Below, piece after piece: positions 1-8,065 of a stretch of 64,000 nucleotides of DNA. This DNA comes from Streptomyces niphimycinicus. Lineage in GTDB: Bacteria; Actinomycetota; Actinomycetes; Streptomycetales; Streptomycetaceae. Numbering within the stretch: position 1 is the stretch's first letter; every line of letters starts with the position of its first letter. The stretch spans positions 1-64,000 of the forward strand of contig NZ_JAHLEM010000025.1 of NCBI RefSeq assembly GCF_018883605.1, written 5' to 3'. The position numbers and the translations under genes were made by a program. The notes beneath the pieces were generated by a model that was not told the DNA's origin, did not search any database, and was given only the letters and a program-made list of their open reading frames with translations.

Positions 1-581
1 CGCAGGGTCTCGGTGCCGGGCGGCGGACCGGGCAGGGCCGCCTCGTGGCGTGCGGCGAGCAGCACCGTCAGCGAGCGGCCGGCCAGTAGCCGGGCCGCGG
101 CGAACAGCGCCTCCAGGAAGGCGCGGTCGCACAGGTCGGCGTCGTCCACGCACACCAGCACCGGCCGGGCCGCGGCGAGCCGGTCCAGCAGCGCCGTCAC
201 CGCCGCGTGCAGCTCCGCTTCGTCCGGTCCGTCGTCCCCTCGCGTTACGGCCGTCAGCACTTGGTGGTGCGCGGCGGGCAGGGCAGCCAGCTCGCCCTGC
301 ACCGGAGGGGCCAGAAACTGTTGCAGACAGGCGTGCGCATGCCGTGGGTCCTCGGCCCAGCCCTGTGCGGACAGCACCAGCACGCCGTCGGCGGCGGCCC
401 GTTCCCGGACGTGCCGGAGCACGGTCGTACGCCCGATCCCCTCCTCGCCGAGAAGCAGCAGGGTCTGAGGAGTGCCGGACTCGCGCGTCACGCACCGCAG
501 TATCCGCTCGATCTCGCCGTCCCGGCCCAGGACGGTGGCCCCGTCGCCGATCATGGACTGCTGGGGTGGGTGGACCCTCAT
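1..581 (-). CDS. LAL/LuxR-type AAA ATPase regulator, N-terminal part (cut by window edge)
   Basis: Reading leftwards from ATG at 579-581 gives an open frame of about 193 residues that runs off the window. It has the N-terminal AAA module of large LuxR-type (LAL) regulators: a P-loop-like GEEGIGRTT around residues 45-53, and a Walker B-like VLVCVDDAD around residue 150. The P-loop lysine is replaced by arginine, which would be expected to weaken nucleotide binding, so this may be an inactive or divergent ATPase. It is divergent from another LAL regulator starting at 770, and the 188 bases between them should hold both promoters. The C-terminal TPR and HTH parts lie outside the window, so the DNA-binding class is inferred from family architecture. 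Confidence 0.72.
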   Translation of the reverse strand, partial: MRVHPPQQSMIGDGATVLGRDGEIERILRCVTRESGTPQTLLLLGEEGIGRTTVLRHVRERAAADGVLVLSAQGWAEDPRHAHACLQQFLAPPVQGELAALPAAHHQVLTAVTRGDDGPDEAELHAAVTALLDRLAAARPVLVCVDDADLCDRAFLEALFAAARLLAGRSLTVLLAARHEAALPGPPPGTETL

Positions 582-769
582 GCGCTTACTCCTGTGGCGG
601 TGCGCGTTTTCCCTGGCCAGGGCCATCATCGCGGAGACCGGGACGGGACGCTTCTGTCACATGACCGGTCGCCCCCGGCTCCCGTCCTGCCCCGTCACCC
701 GCGATTCCCGTCCTGTCGGTCGCCGCTGGCAGGATTGCCGTATCAACGGCCCGACGACAAGGACGGTTC

Positions 770-3547
770 ATGCACGCCGGCACCGACCACCCCTCCGATC
801 CGGGCATCCTGGGCCGGACCTCCGAGCTGGCCCGCCTCGACCGTCTGCTCGCTGCGGTGGACGGCGGCGGCCCGCAGGTGCTGGTGCTGACCGGGGAGCC
901 GGGGGCGGGCAAGAGCACCCTCGTCGACTGGACGGCCGAGCGGGGCCGGGCCCGGGGCCTTGGGATCCTGCGGGTGCGCGGCAGTGAAGGCGAGGTGGTC
1001 CTCGGCCTGTCGGGCGTGCACCAGCTTCTGCACCCGCTGCTGCCCGGAGACGATCTACCCGCGGGGCATCGGGAGGCCCTGGACCGTGCCTTCGGGCCGG
1101 AGGCGGCGCAGTACGAACTCAAACTCGACCAGATGTCCCTGTGCGTCAGCGTGCTCGGGCTCATCACCGAGGCCGCCGCACGCCGCCCCCTGCTCCTGCT
1201 GGTCGACGACGCCCAGTGGCTGGACCTCGGCTCGGTGGACGTGCTGGCCTTCCTCGCCCGGCGTCTGGAGGGCAGGCCGGTGGTGCTGCTGCTGGCCGCC
1301 CGTGAGGAGGGTGTGCCGGGCCGCTTCGACCGGGACTTTCCGCAGGTGACCGTGGGCCCGCTGAGCCGCACGGCGGCCGGGCGGCTGCTGGACGTGCAGC
1401 CGGATCCGCCCCGGGGCAAGGCGCGGGCCGAGATCCTCCAGCAGGCGGCCGGCAATCCGCTGGCCCTGATCGAGCTGCCCCGCGCCCTGGCCCGGGGCAG
1501 GACCGGGGACACCGGGGCCGGAGCGGCCGGGGGTGCCACGCTGCCGCTCACCGCGCGCCTGGAGAACCTGTTCGCGGCCGACCTGCCCGGTCTGCCGGCG
1601 CCCACGCGAGCGGCCCTGCTCCTGGTGGCCGCGGCCGGTCCGGCCCGGCTGACCGACCTCATACGGGCCGCCCCCGAGCTGGACGTCGTACAGGCGCTGG
1701 ACCCCGCCGAGCGCAGCGGTCTGGTGCGGGTGGCGGACGGCCGGGTGCTGCTGCGTCACCCGCTGGTGCGCTCGGCCGTCTACCACGCGGCCTCCTTCCA
1801 CGAGCGCCGACAGGCCCATCTCGCCCTGGCCGCCGCGCTGGCCGAGGAACCGGACCGCCGGGCCTGGCATCTGGCCGCCGCGGCGACCGGGCAGGACCCG
1901 GAGGTCGCCGACGCCCTGGCGGAGAGCGCCGAGCGAGCCCGTGGCCGGGGCGGCTACGCGGCGGCCGCGACCGCGCTGGAACGCGCCGCCGAGCTCACTT
2001 CGGTACCGGAGCTGCGCGCCCGGCGCCTGCTGTCGGCCGCGCAGGCGGCGATGTTCGCCGGCCACCCGCAGTGGGTCGGCGAGATGAGCGGCCGCGTCGG
2101 CGGGATGACCGAGGATCCCCGGCTACGTGCCGAGGCATCGCTGCTGGGCGGCTGGGCCCTCGGAGTGACACTCCGTCACGAGGAAGCGCTGGCACTCCTG
2201 CTGGGCGTCGCCGAAGCCACTGCGGCTTCGGCTCCAGACCTCGCCCTGGACGCCCTGAGCACCGCCGCCACGTCCGTCTACAACTCCGGCGCGCCGTACG
2301 ACCGCTCGGAACTCCACCGGATCAGCGGCCTGATCGACGAGGACGGCGACCCCGCCGCCTGTGCCTGGATCCGGGCGGTCATCGATCCCCATCATGAACG
2401 GCCACGTCTGGCAAGGCTCTTGACGGAGAGGCTGGCCGCCCTGGCGCAGGAGGAGTCCCTCGGGGATCTCACCGCGCTGGGCGGCACGACCTGGATCCTG
2501 GACGAGACCGAGCAGGCCGTGCGCATCCTCGGGCGGACCATGGACCTCCTGCGGCGCGCCGGCAGCGCGGGCACGAACGCGACCGTGACCCAGGCGCTCG
2601 CCCTCGTGCTGTTCGAGAACGGCTCCTGGACGGCGGCCGAGGAGGCGGCGCACGAGGCGTTCTGGATGGCGACGGAAGCGGGGGCCGACAGCGTGACCGT
2701 GGGCGCCCGCATCCTGCGGGCCACCCTGCGCGCGCTCGAGGGCGACCACGTGGCCGCCCGGACGCAGGCGATGCGGGCCGTACACGGCGTGGACCTGCGC
2801 AACTCCCTGAACCTTCAGGTCCGGCACCGGCACGCCATGGGCATGGCCGCGTTCGTCGCCGGCGACCACGCCGACGCCTACGAGCAACTGCGCGCGACCT
2901 TCACCCACGACTTCCGCCCGGCCCCCGTCCACTACCACGCCTCGCTCTACTATCTGGGCGACCTGGCGGCCGCGGCGGTCCGCGCCGAGCGGGCGGACGA
3001 CGCGCGCACGGTGGTCGACGCCGTGGAGCGGTATCTGAAGCCCGCCCCCTCCCCGCGCCTGGCCGCCGTACTCCACCGGGCCGCCGCCCTGTTGACGGAC
3101 ACCGACGACGCCGAGCGCCACTTCCGCGCCGCGCTCGACGACCCGGCCACCGACTGCTGGCCCTTCGAAAAGGCCCTCGCCCGGCTCGACTTCGGCGAAT
3201 GGCTGCGCCGGCGGCGCCGCAGCGCCGAGGCCCGCCCGCACCTCAACGCGGCACTGGAGTGCTTCCAGCGCCTAGACGCCCGCCCCTGGACCGACCGCAC
3301 AGCCGCAGAACTCCGGGCCGCAGGAGCCCCGGCGGCGACGGCCGCGACCCCGGCGAGCGAGCTCACCGCGCAGGAACGGCAGATCGCCGAACTGGCCGCT
3401 CAGGGCCTGACCAACCGCGACATCGCGGCCCGGCTCTACCTCTCGCCCCGGACCGTCGGCTACCACCTGCACAAGATCTTCCCCAAGCTGGGCATCCGCG
3501 CCAGGGCCCAGCTCCGCGACGCCCTCTCGCGGGATCCGCGGCAGTGA
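770..3547 (+). CDS. LuxR family transcriptional regulator, LAL type (AAA ATPase + LuxR HTH)
   Basis: 925-residue cytoplasmic regulator of the large ATP-binding LuxR class, which commonly acts as pathway activator in actinomycetes. The N-terminal AAA domain carries a canonical Walker A, GEPGAGKS (residues 42-49), and a Walker B-like LLLLVDDAQWL (about residue 145). A long alanine- and leucine-rich helical middle follows, probably TPR-like. The C-terminus (about 860-920) is a LuxR HTH with LTAQERQIAELAAQGLTNRD and SPRTVGYHLHKIF. Unlike its divergent neighbour it keeps the P-loop lysine. No obvious target genes sit beside it; the downstream genes are convergent. Start at 770 is the first ATG in frame and places the P-loop at the usual distance from the N-terminus. 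Confidence 0.93.
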   Translation: MHAGTDHPSDPGILGRTSELARLDRLLAAVDGGGPQVLVLTGEPGAGKSTLVDWTAERGRARGLGILRVRGSEGEVVLGLSGVHQLLHPLLPGDDLPAGHREALDRAFGPEAAQYELKLDQMSLCVSVLGLITEAAARRPLLLLVDDAQWLDLGSVDVLAFLARRLEGRPVVLLLAAREEGVPGRFDRDFPQVTVGPLSRTAAGRLLDVQPDPPRGKARAEILQQAAGNPLALIELPRALARGRTGDTGAGAAGGATLPLTARLENLFAADLPGLPAPTRAALLLVAAAGPARLTDLIRAAPELDVVQALDPAERSGLVRVADGRVLLRHPLVRSAVYHAASFHERRQAHLALAAALAEEPDRRAWHLAAAATGQDPEVADALAESAERARGRGGYAAAATALERAAELTSVPELRARRLLSAAQAAMFAGHPQWVGEMSGRVGGMTEDPRLRAEASLLGGWALGVTLRHEEALALLLGVAEATAASAPDLALDALSTAATSVYNSGAPYDRSELHRISGLIDEDGDPAACAWIRAVIDPHHERPRLARLLTERLAALAQEESLGDLTALGGTTWILDETEQAVRILGRTMDLLRRAGSAGTNATVTQALALVLFENGSWTAAEEAAHEAFWMATEAGADSVTVGARILRATLRALEGDHVAARTQAMRAVHGVDLRNSLNLQVRHRHAMGMAAFVAGDHADAYEQLRATFTHDFRPAPVHYHASLYYLGDLAAAAVRAERADDARTVVDAVERYLKPAPSPRLAAVLHRAAALLTDTDDAERHFRAALDDPATDCWPFEKALARLDFGEWLRRRRRSAEARPHLNAALECFQRLDARPWTDRTAAELRAAGAPAATAATPASELTAQERQIAELAAQGLTNRDIAARLYLSPRTVGYHLHKIFPKLGIRARAQLRDALSRDPRQ

Positions 3548-3908
3548 CCAGGTGCCGCGCGAACGCGGTACGGGTAGTGCGTCCGCGCGTTGTCCCGCCT
3601 CACCACGACCGAATTCGGCCCGAACTCGACCCGGACTCGACCCAGGCAGTTTGTTCAGCAAGAAACATGGGTCTGACCTGCGGAGATGTCAAGCGGCCGA
3701 CGAGTCTCGACGGTCGGCAGGCCGGCCACCCACGTTCTCTTGTCGGGCTTGCCCGCGAGTCGGAGAGCGGATGCCGTCGAGTGTGCGGGCGAGCCCCAGG
3801 CGCGGACAAGGATGAACGGGTGTGTCGTCCGCCTTACCGCGAGAGCCCCTGAGCAGGCATGATGGGCCTGACACGCTGTCGGTGCCGCAGACCCTGCGGT
3901 CGGGCCGC
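3548..3908. other. Intergenic, no gene seen
   Basis: 361 bases between the convergent ends of the LAL regulator and the VOC-fold gene. Short frames on both strands have no recognisable domain and look like GC-rich noise. A weak 6-bp inverted repeat (GCCGAC/GTCGGC near 3695-3720) is the only structure noticed. Confidence 0.5.
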
Positions 3909-4394
3909 CTACGGCGCGGCGGGCCGCACCTGCTCGGCATCCTCCTGCGGGTCCACCATGCGCATGACCTCACCGGGCGCGCGCGAGGTGTGTTCCTCGA
4001 TGGTGTAGAAACGCACCTCGTGACCGTCGGGGTCATGCAGCAGTGGCAGCAACCATCCGCGCAGGCCGCGCCAGACGCCGCCGTGCGGCTCGCCAAGTGC
4101 CTCCAGGCGAGCGGCGAGCGCCTCGATCGCGGCGCTGTCGGGCACCGCGATCGCGAAGTAGTCGAAGCCGGCGGCGGCCTCGGCCCGGCCCGGGTCGAGC
4201 CGCAGCGCCAAGTCCGGTCCGCCAGCCGGATGGCTCAGCACAACCTCTATCAACACCCCCCGCTCGACGAACTCGGCTACCCGCCGGTAGCCGAGCGTGC
4301 GCCCGTACCACGCCTCGGAGCGGGCGAGGTCGCGTACCGGCAGCTTCAGATGGTGGACGCCGACGAAGCCCGGAATATCAGCTTCCACATTCAT
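3909..4394 (-). CDS. VOC family (glyoxalase/bleomycin-resistance fold) protein
   Basis: 161-residue protein of the vicinal-oxygen-chelate superfamily. The N-terminus, GVHHLKLPVRDLARSEAWY, is the first beta-alpha-beta unit typical of glyoxalase-like proteins. A second module follows, ending in the DPDGHEVRFY type strand (about residue 125) that commonly supplies a metal ligand. The length matches a single-chain VOC protein. The start ATG at 4394 is preceded by GAGGTGA. Substrate is unknown, since VOC proteins include dioxygenases, isomerases and antibiotic-binding proteins. It stands alone between intergenic DNA and gene fragments, so context does not help. Confidence 0.88.
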   Translation of the reverse strand: MNVEADIPGFVGVHHLKLPVRDLARSEAWYGRTLGYRRVAEFVERGVLIEVVLSHPAGGPDLALRLDPGRAEAAAGFDYFAIAVPDSAAIEALAARLEALGEPHGGVWRGLRGWLLPLLHDPDGHEVRFYTIEEHTSRAPGEVMRMVDPQEDAEQVRPAAP

Positions 4395-4424
4395 GGCTCA
4401 CCTCAGGACAGGATGGCACGGCAC

Positions 4425-4520
4425 TCAGGAGCCGAGGTCGATCGTGACCAGCTTGCTCTTCTCGTCCAGCTTCCGCACCTGCTGCCGCTTCTCACCTCCG
4501 TCGACAAGCTCTCCGCCCAG
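4425..4520 (-). pseudogene. Possible C-terminal gene tail
   Basis: Upstream of the VOC gene a minus-strand frame reads ...GGEKRQQVRKLDEKSKLV and ends ITIDLGS-like with TGA at 4425-4427. The lysine-rich composition and lack of GC-driven arginine/proline bias make it look like a real protein tail, but no start or domain is present and I cannot name the parent. It lies directly beside an Ig-like fragment on the other strand. Confidence 0.25.
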
Positions 4521-4546
4521 GCACCCCGGGGCCCGTCCGCAACTCG

Positions 4547-4729
4547 GTGACGAAAGACCGACCGGCCCCGAAGCCGGGCTTCACCACGCCGCAGCCGCCC
4601 GACGCCCGGGTCGGCACGCTGTACGCGTTCAAGGTCACCTCGAGCACGCCGCGCACGGTGCGCTACGAGATCACCTCCGGCAGCCTCCCCGCCGGACTGA
4701 CCCTCGACAAGGACACCGGCGGCAGCTAG
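4547..4729 (+). pseudogene. Fragment of putative Ig-like (He_PIG-type) domain protein
   Basis: 60-codon frame ending GSLPAGLTLDKDTGGS, the signature of putative Ig domains in secreted actinobacterial proteins (GSLPxGLTLDxxTGxxxG). Only one partial repeat is present, with no signal peptide and an abrupt stop at the final glycine/serine. It therefore looks like a severed piece of a larger extracellular protein. Its 3' end overlaps the end of the convergent MFS gene by 4 bases. Confidence 0.45.
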
Positions 4730-5991
4730 CCTTCGGCGCGCTCAAGGCCGCGCACGGCCGGGATTGCCAGCAGCAGGGCGCAGGCGACGAGCGCCATCGA
4801 CGCGGATACGCTCAGCAGCGGAACCGTCCCCGCGGCGACCGCGAGCGGCCCCGCCACCGCCTGTCCGACTGGTTTCATCACCAGTGAGCCGGCCGCGTCG
4901 TACGCGTGCACCCTGCCGAGGACGTCCTGCGGGATGTGCGTCTGCACGCTCGTGTGGAACATGACGATCCAGAACGCCATGCCCACACCGCTCACCCCGT
5001 AGCACCCGGCGATGAGCGGCGCGGGAAGGCCGAGAGCGACTCCCAACGGCATAAGCGCCCAAAGGATCATGGAGAGAGCGCCGGCCCGGAGCGGATACCG
5101 CGGACGGAGCCTGATCGCGGCGACCCCGCCCAGCACGCTTCCCGCCCCGAGGGACGACATGACCAAGCCGAACGTCGATGCTCCGTAGTCGGTGACGAGC
5201 GTGCTGTTGCCGAGGGTCATGGTGGGACCTGCGCCGGCCAACTGCCACAGCATGAAGACGACGATGACGCTCCACAGCCAGGTCCTGGCCCGGAACTCCC
5301 GCCATCCCTCGACGAGATCGGCCCGGAACGACGATTCGCCGTCCCGTGCGGCCGGGCCCATCGGGACCGAGCGGAGCAGGAGTAGGCAGACGCCGCTGAC
5401 CCCGTAGGTCAAGGCGTCGAGGGCGACCACCGTTGCCGGTGAGGAGACCGCGAGCAGCAGGCCGGCCAGCGACGGGCCGATCACGGCGGTGACGGACTCC
5501 GAGATGCGGAGTGTGGCGTTGGCCTTCTGTACGTCCTGGGCTATGCGCGGGGTGATGCTGGCGACTCCCGGCTGGAAGATCGCGCTGCCCGCCCCGATCA
5601 GGGCCAGCAGCACCAGGATCTGCCACAACCGCGGCGTACCTGACAGGAACAGCAGCGCCAGTACCGCCTGGGAGCACAGCCGAGCTGTGTCCGAGACGAC
5701 CATCAGCCGCCGGGCGCCGAAGCGGTCGGACAGCACCCCGCCAAAGATGATCAGTGCTGCGAACGGTGCTACGAGCGCGGCGAGCGCATAGCCCACCCCA
5801 CTCGCCCCGTATCCCGCCCGGATCACGGCGGCCGTGATCGCGACAGGGAGCATCGCGTCGCCCAGCAAAGAGGTGGTACGGGCGGTGAAGAACAGCCGGA
5901 AGGCCGCTGTCCACAGCGACGGATCAGACGAGGTCTCCTTGACTTGCAGGTCACGGGCTGTGTCCGAGCCAGCCACCGCACACCGTCCCAT
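4726..5991 (-). CDS. MFS transporter (EntS/MFS_3-like exporter)
   Basis: 421-residue integral membrane protein with about 12 hydrophobic segments. The N-terminus has the FRLFFTARTTSLLGDAMLPV pattern characteristic of the MFS_3 / EntS-like efflux branch, and a SDRFGARRLMV loop between TM2 and TM3 is the usual MFS basic loop. It is a probable proton-driven exporter of a small molecule; substrate unknown. No good ribosome-binding site precedes the ATG at 5991, and the upstream 500 bases are scrambled remnants, so native expression is uncertain. The first about 25 residues may be an artefact of a longer frame; GTG at 5976 is an alternative start. Confidence 0.85.
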   Translation of the reverse strand: MGRCAVAGSDTARDLQVKETSSDPSLWTAAFRLFFTARTTSLLGDAMLPVAITAAVIRAGYGASGVGYALAALVAPFAALIIFGGVLSDRFGARRLMVVSDTARLCSQAVLALLFLSGTPRLWQILVLLALIGAGSAIFQPGVASITPRIAQDVQKANATLRISESVTAVIGPSLAGLLLAVSSPATVVALDALTYGVSGVCLLLLRSVPMGPAARDGESSFRADLVEGWREFRARTWLWSVIVVFMLWQLAGAGPTMTLGNSTLVTDYGASTFGLVMSSLGAGSVLGGVAAIRLRPRYPLRAGALSMILWALMPLGVALGLPAPLIAGCYGVSGVGMAFWIVMFHTSVQTHIPQDVLGRVHAYDAAGSLVMKPVGQAVAGPLAVAAGTVPLLSVSASMALVACALLLAIPAVRGLERAEG

Positions 5992-6294
5992 GCATGCCGT
6001 TGATTCCGACCAGGACGACAGTGTCGTGCCGCGGCCAACCCTCGGTCAACGGAATATGTTCGACGAGCTCAGCACGTACCGGCCTTCGAAGACACCGCCC
6101 AACGAGCTCGTGCACGGTTGGCGGTGAGGCGGCCGAGGAAGATCGCCGATTTGGTGATCGTCCCGCGGGTCGTACAAGGTGTTCCCACGCAAGCTCGCGG
6201 TGAGCTCGTCGATCTGCGCGCGAAGCTGTTCCGCGGCGACTGCGAGCTCGCGTTCGTCGATCCGCTCCAGGAGCGGCGTCCTGACGCGTTGACG
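5992..6294. other. Scrambled segment beside a transposase remnant
   Basis: The minus-strand frame of the transposase remnant continues here as a helical stretch, LLERIDERELAVAAEQLRAQ, then loses any recognisable fold. It does not match the DDE transposase continuation expected after the SAHD motif. It is probably foreign DNA joined to the broken element, and no confident gene is seen. Confidence 0.35.
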
Positions 6295-6486
6295 GTCGTG
6301 GGCGCTGACGGTCGGCACGCTCACGGCGATGACCAGGCCCATCACGTCCATGGCCGGCCCACGCTTGCGGCCCGGCACCTTCTTGGCCGCATCCCGACCC
6401 GTCGTGGCCGCGAGGACGTTCACCGCCACGCGGACGCTCTGCGTGTCGATCACGACAAGCTCGGATTCTCCGAGCGCCCGGCCCTC
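6295..6486 (-). pseudogene. IS5-type DDE transposase remnant
   Basis: Minus-strand frame beginning right after a TGA at about 6484: ALGESELVVIDTQSVRVAVN, then TTGRDAAKKVPGRKRG and MDVMGLVIAV. This is the region around the first catalytic aspartate (VIDTQSV) of IS5-group transposases common in Streptomyces. The N-terminal third and everything after SAHD are missing, so it cannot be active. Its upstream boundary abuts the stop of the MFS gene at 6487, marking an insertion or deletion scar. I found no terminal inverted repeats. Confidence 0.7.
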
Positions 6487-7893
6487 TCACACATCGGCTT
6501 GGGGCGATTGTCCATCGGGAATTCCCCGCGCCCCTTGTTGCAGGGCGTCATCGAACCGCTGGTATCGCCGCACGGCGGCGAGGTCGTTCTCGTACGTCCG
6601 TGAGCCGCGCCAGAAGGCCACCGCCGCCATGGCACAGAACAGCGGCATCACGGCCAGTGCGGTCCGCAGGCCGAAGGTGTCGGAGATCAGGCCGGTCAGG
6701 ACGGGGCCAACGGCCAGTCCGAGCAGGTTCTGAACGACCACCACCATGCCGACGGCGGTGGCGCGCACCTGGGGGTGGACGACGTCGACCACCACCGCTG
6801 GGGCTGTGCCGAGTGCGGCGGCGAGCGGGAATCCAGCGGCAACGACCAGTGCGAACTGGGCGCTCCCCGGCTGGAGGGCGCCGAAGGCGGCAGTCAGCAG
6901 AGTCCAGGTCGCCGCTGCCATCACGGCTGGGACGACAAGCTTGCGCCGCGGGCTGGTGCCGCCGAGCCGGTCGGCCAGGTGGCCGAGGACGACAGCCCCG
7001 ACGACACCGGCGAGGATCACCAGCGCGGCCTTCGCACCGGAGGCGGCCGAGGACAGGCCGTAGGCGCGGTTCAGATAGGTGGGCAGCCACGTGTAGAGGG
7101 TGGACAGTACAACGAGGTTGAGCGCTCCGCCGAGATAGCACCACATGGCCGTGCGCGCCTGGTACAACTCCCGCAAGGTCGTGCCCAGCGCCGGCCGGGC
7201 CTCGGCGGCCGGGGACCTGCCCGCTGAGGCGGGTGTGCCGGTGTCCGGCGTGGCAGGCACGCGGTAGTCGCGCACCTTCAAGAACAGCAGGGCCAGCAGG
7301 AGCCCGGGGACTCCGAACGCGCCGAGGGTCATCCGCCAGCCAAACCGCCCGATCATCACGCCGCCGAAGACCACGCCCAGCACCGATCCCAGTGGGGCGG
7401 CCGCCTGGAACACGCTCAGCGCGGTTGCCCGCAGCCGCTGCGGGAAGTAGGCGGACAGCAGTGCCGCGCCCGCCGGCCCGTAGCCGGCCTCCCCCACCCC
7501 CAGCAGCGACCGGGCCGCGAACAGTTGGGCGTAGTTGCCCGAGACGGCAGACCACAGCGCCGCCAGGCTCCACACCCCACCCATGGCCGCGATCGACCTG
7601 ACCCGGCCCCATCGGTCGGCCAGCCAGGCAATGGGAAGTGCGCAGACGGCCATCGTGATCGACACGGTCGAGACCAGGGCCCCCAGGGCGGTGTCCGACA
7701 GTCCCCACTCCTTCTTCAGATGCGGGAAGGTCGAGACGATGATCTGCCGGTCGATGTAGTCGGTGGCGCCCAGCGCCACCGCCATCATCGCCACGCCCCA
7801 GGCATAACGCCGGGATATCAGGTGAGCAGCAGAACCGGAAGCGTCCAATTCCAGCGGCGGCTCACTACGCCACGACAACGAGCCCATCAACAT
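6487..7893 (-). CDS. MFS transporter (small organic acid/solute permease)
   Basis: 468-residue MFS protein with 12 predicted membrane segments. YIDRQIIVSTFPHLKKEWGL in the first external loop and WLADRWGRVRSIA between TM2 and TM3 are typical of the anion:cation symporter / hexuronate / aromatic-acid branch. It is third in the minus-strand series BKACE, acyl-CoA ligase, MFS, so uptake of that pathway's substrate is the likely role (inference). Starts are possible at 7893 (MLMGS) or 7887 (MGS). The C-terminus ends exactly where the transposase remnant starts, so the last residues may have been altered by that event. Confidence 0.9.
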   Translation of the reverse strand: MLMGSLSWRSEPPLELDASGSAAHLISRRYAWGVAMMAVALGATDYIDRQIIVSTFPHLKKEWGLSDTALGALVSTVSITMAVCALPIAWLADRWGRVRSIAAMGGVWSLAALWSAVSGNYAQLFAARSLLGVGEAGYGPAGAALLSAYFPQRLRATALSVFQAAAPLGSVLGVVFGGVMIGRFGWRMTLGAFGVPGLLLALLFLKVRDYRVPATPDTGTPASAGRSPAAEARPALGTTLRELYQARTAMWCYLGGALNLVVLSTLYTWLPTYLNRAYGLSSAASGAKAALVILAGVVGAVVLGHLADRLGGTSPRRKLVVPAVMAAATWTLLTAAFGALQPGSAQFALVVAAGFPLAAALGTAPAVVVDVVHPQVRATAVGMVVVVQNLLGLAVGPVLTGLISDTFGLRTALAVMPLFCAMAAVAFWRGSRTYENDLAAVRRYQRFDDALQQGARGIPDGQSPQADV

Positions 7894-8065
7894 CCTCCAG
7901 CCTTGCGCCCGCGTGCCTGCGGGTCTCCGCAGCGTAGGTACCGGACAAGCCGGGCGCTTTGCCTGGTGTGGCCTGGTACTTGATGGTTGGTGATATCGGG
8001 TGAGAAGGTCAGGCGGATGAAGCCCGTCACCCGTAACGCCGCAGTGTTGTGCGGCGGGGCAGTGA

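Noticed and set aside
207-890. Long plus-strand frame across the start of the window
   Set aside because: It lies opposite the LAL regulator on the minus strand, which has clear AAA motifs; composition is typical of a GC-rich shadow frame.
5951-6490. 179-residue minus-strand protein
   Set aside because: It overlaps both the MFS start and the transposase relic in another frame, with no recognisable domain.
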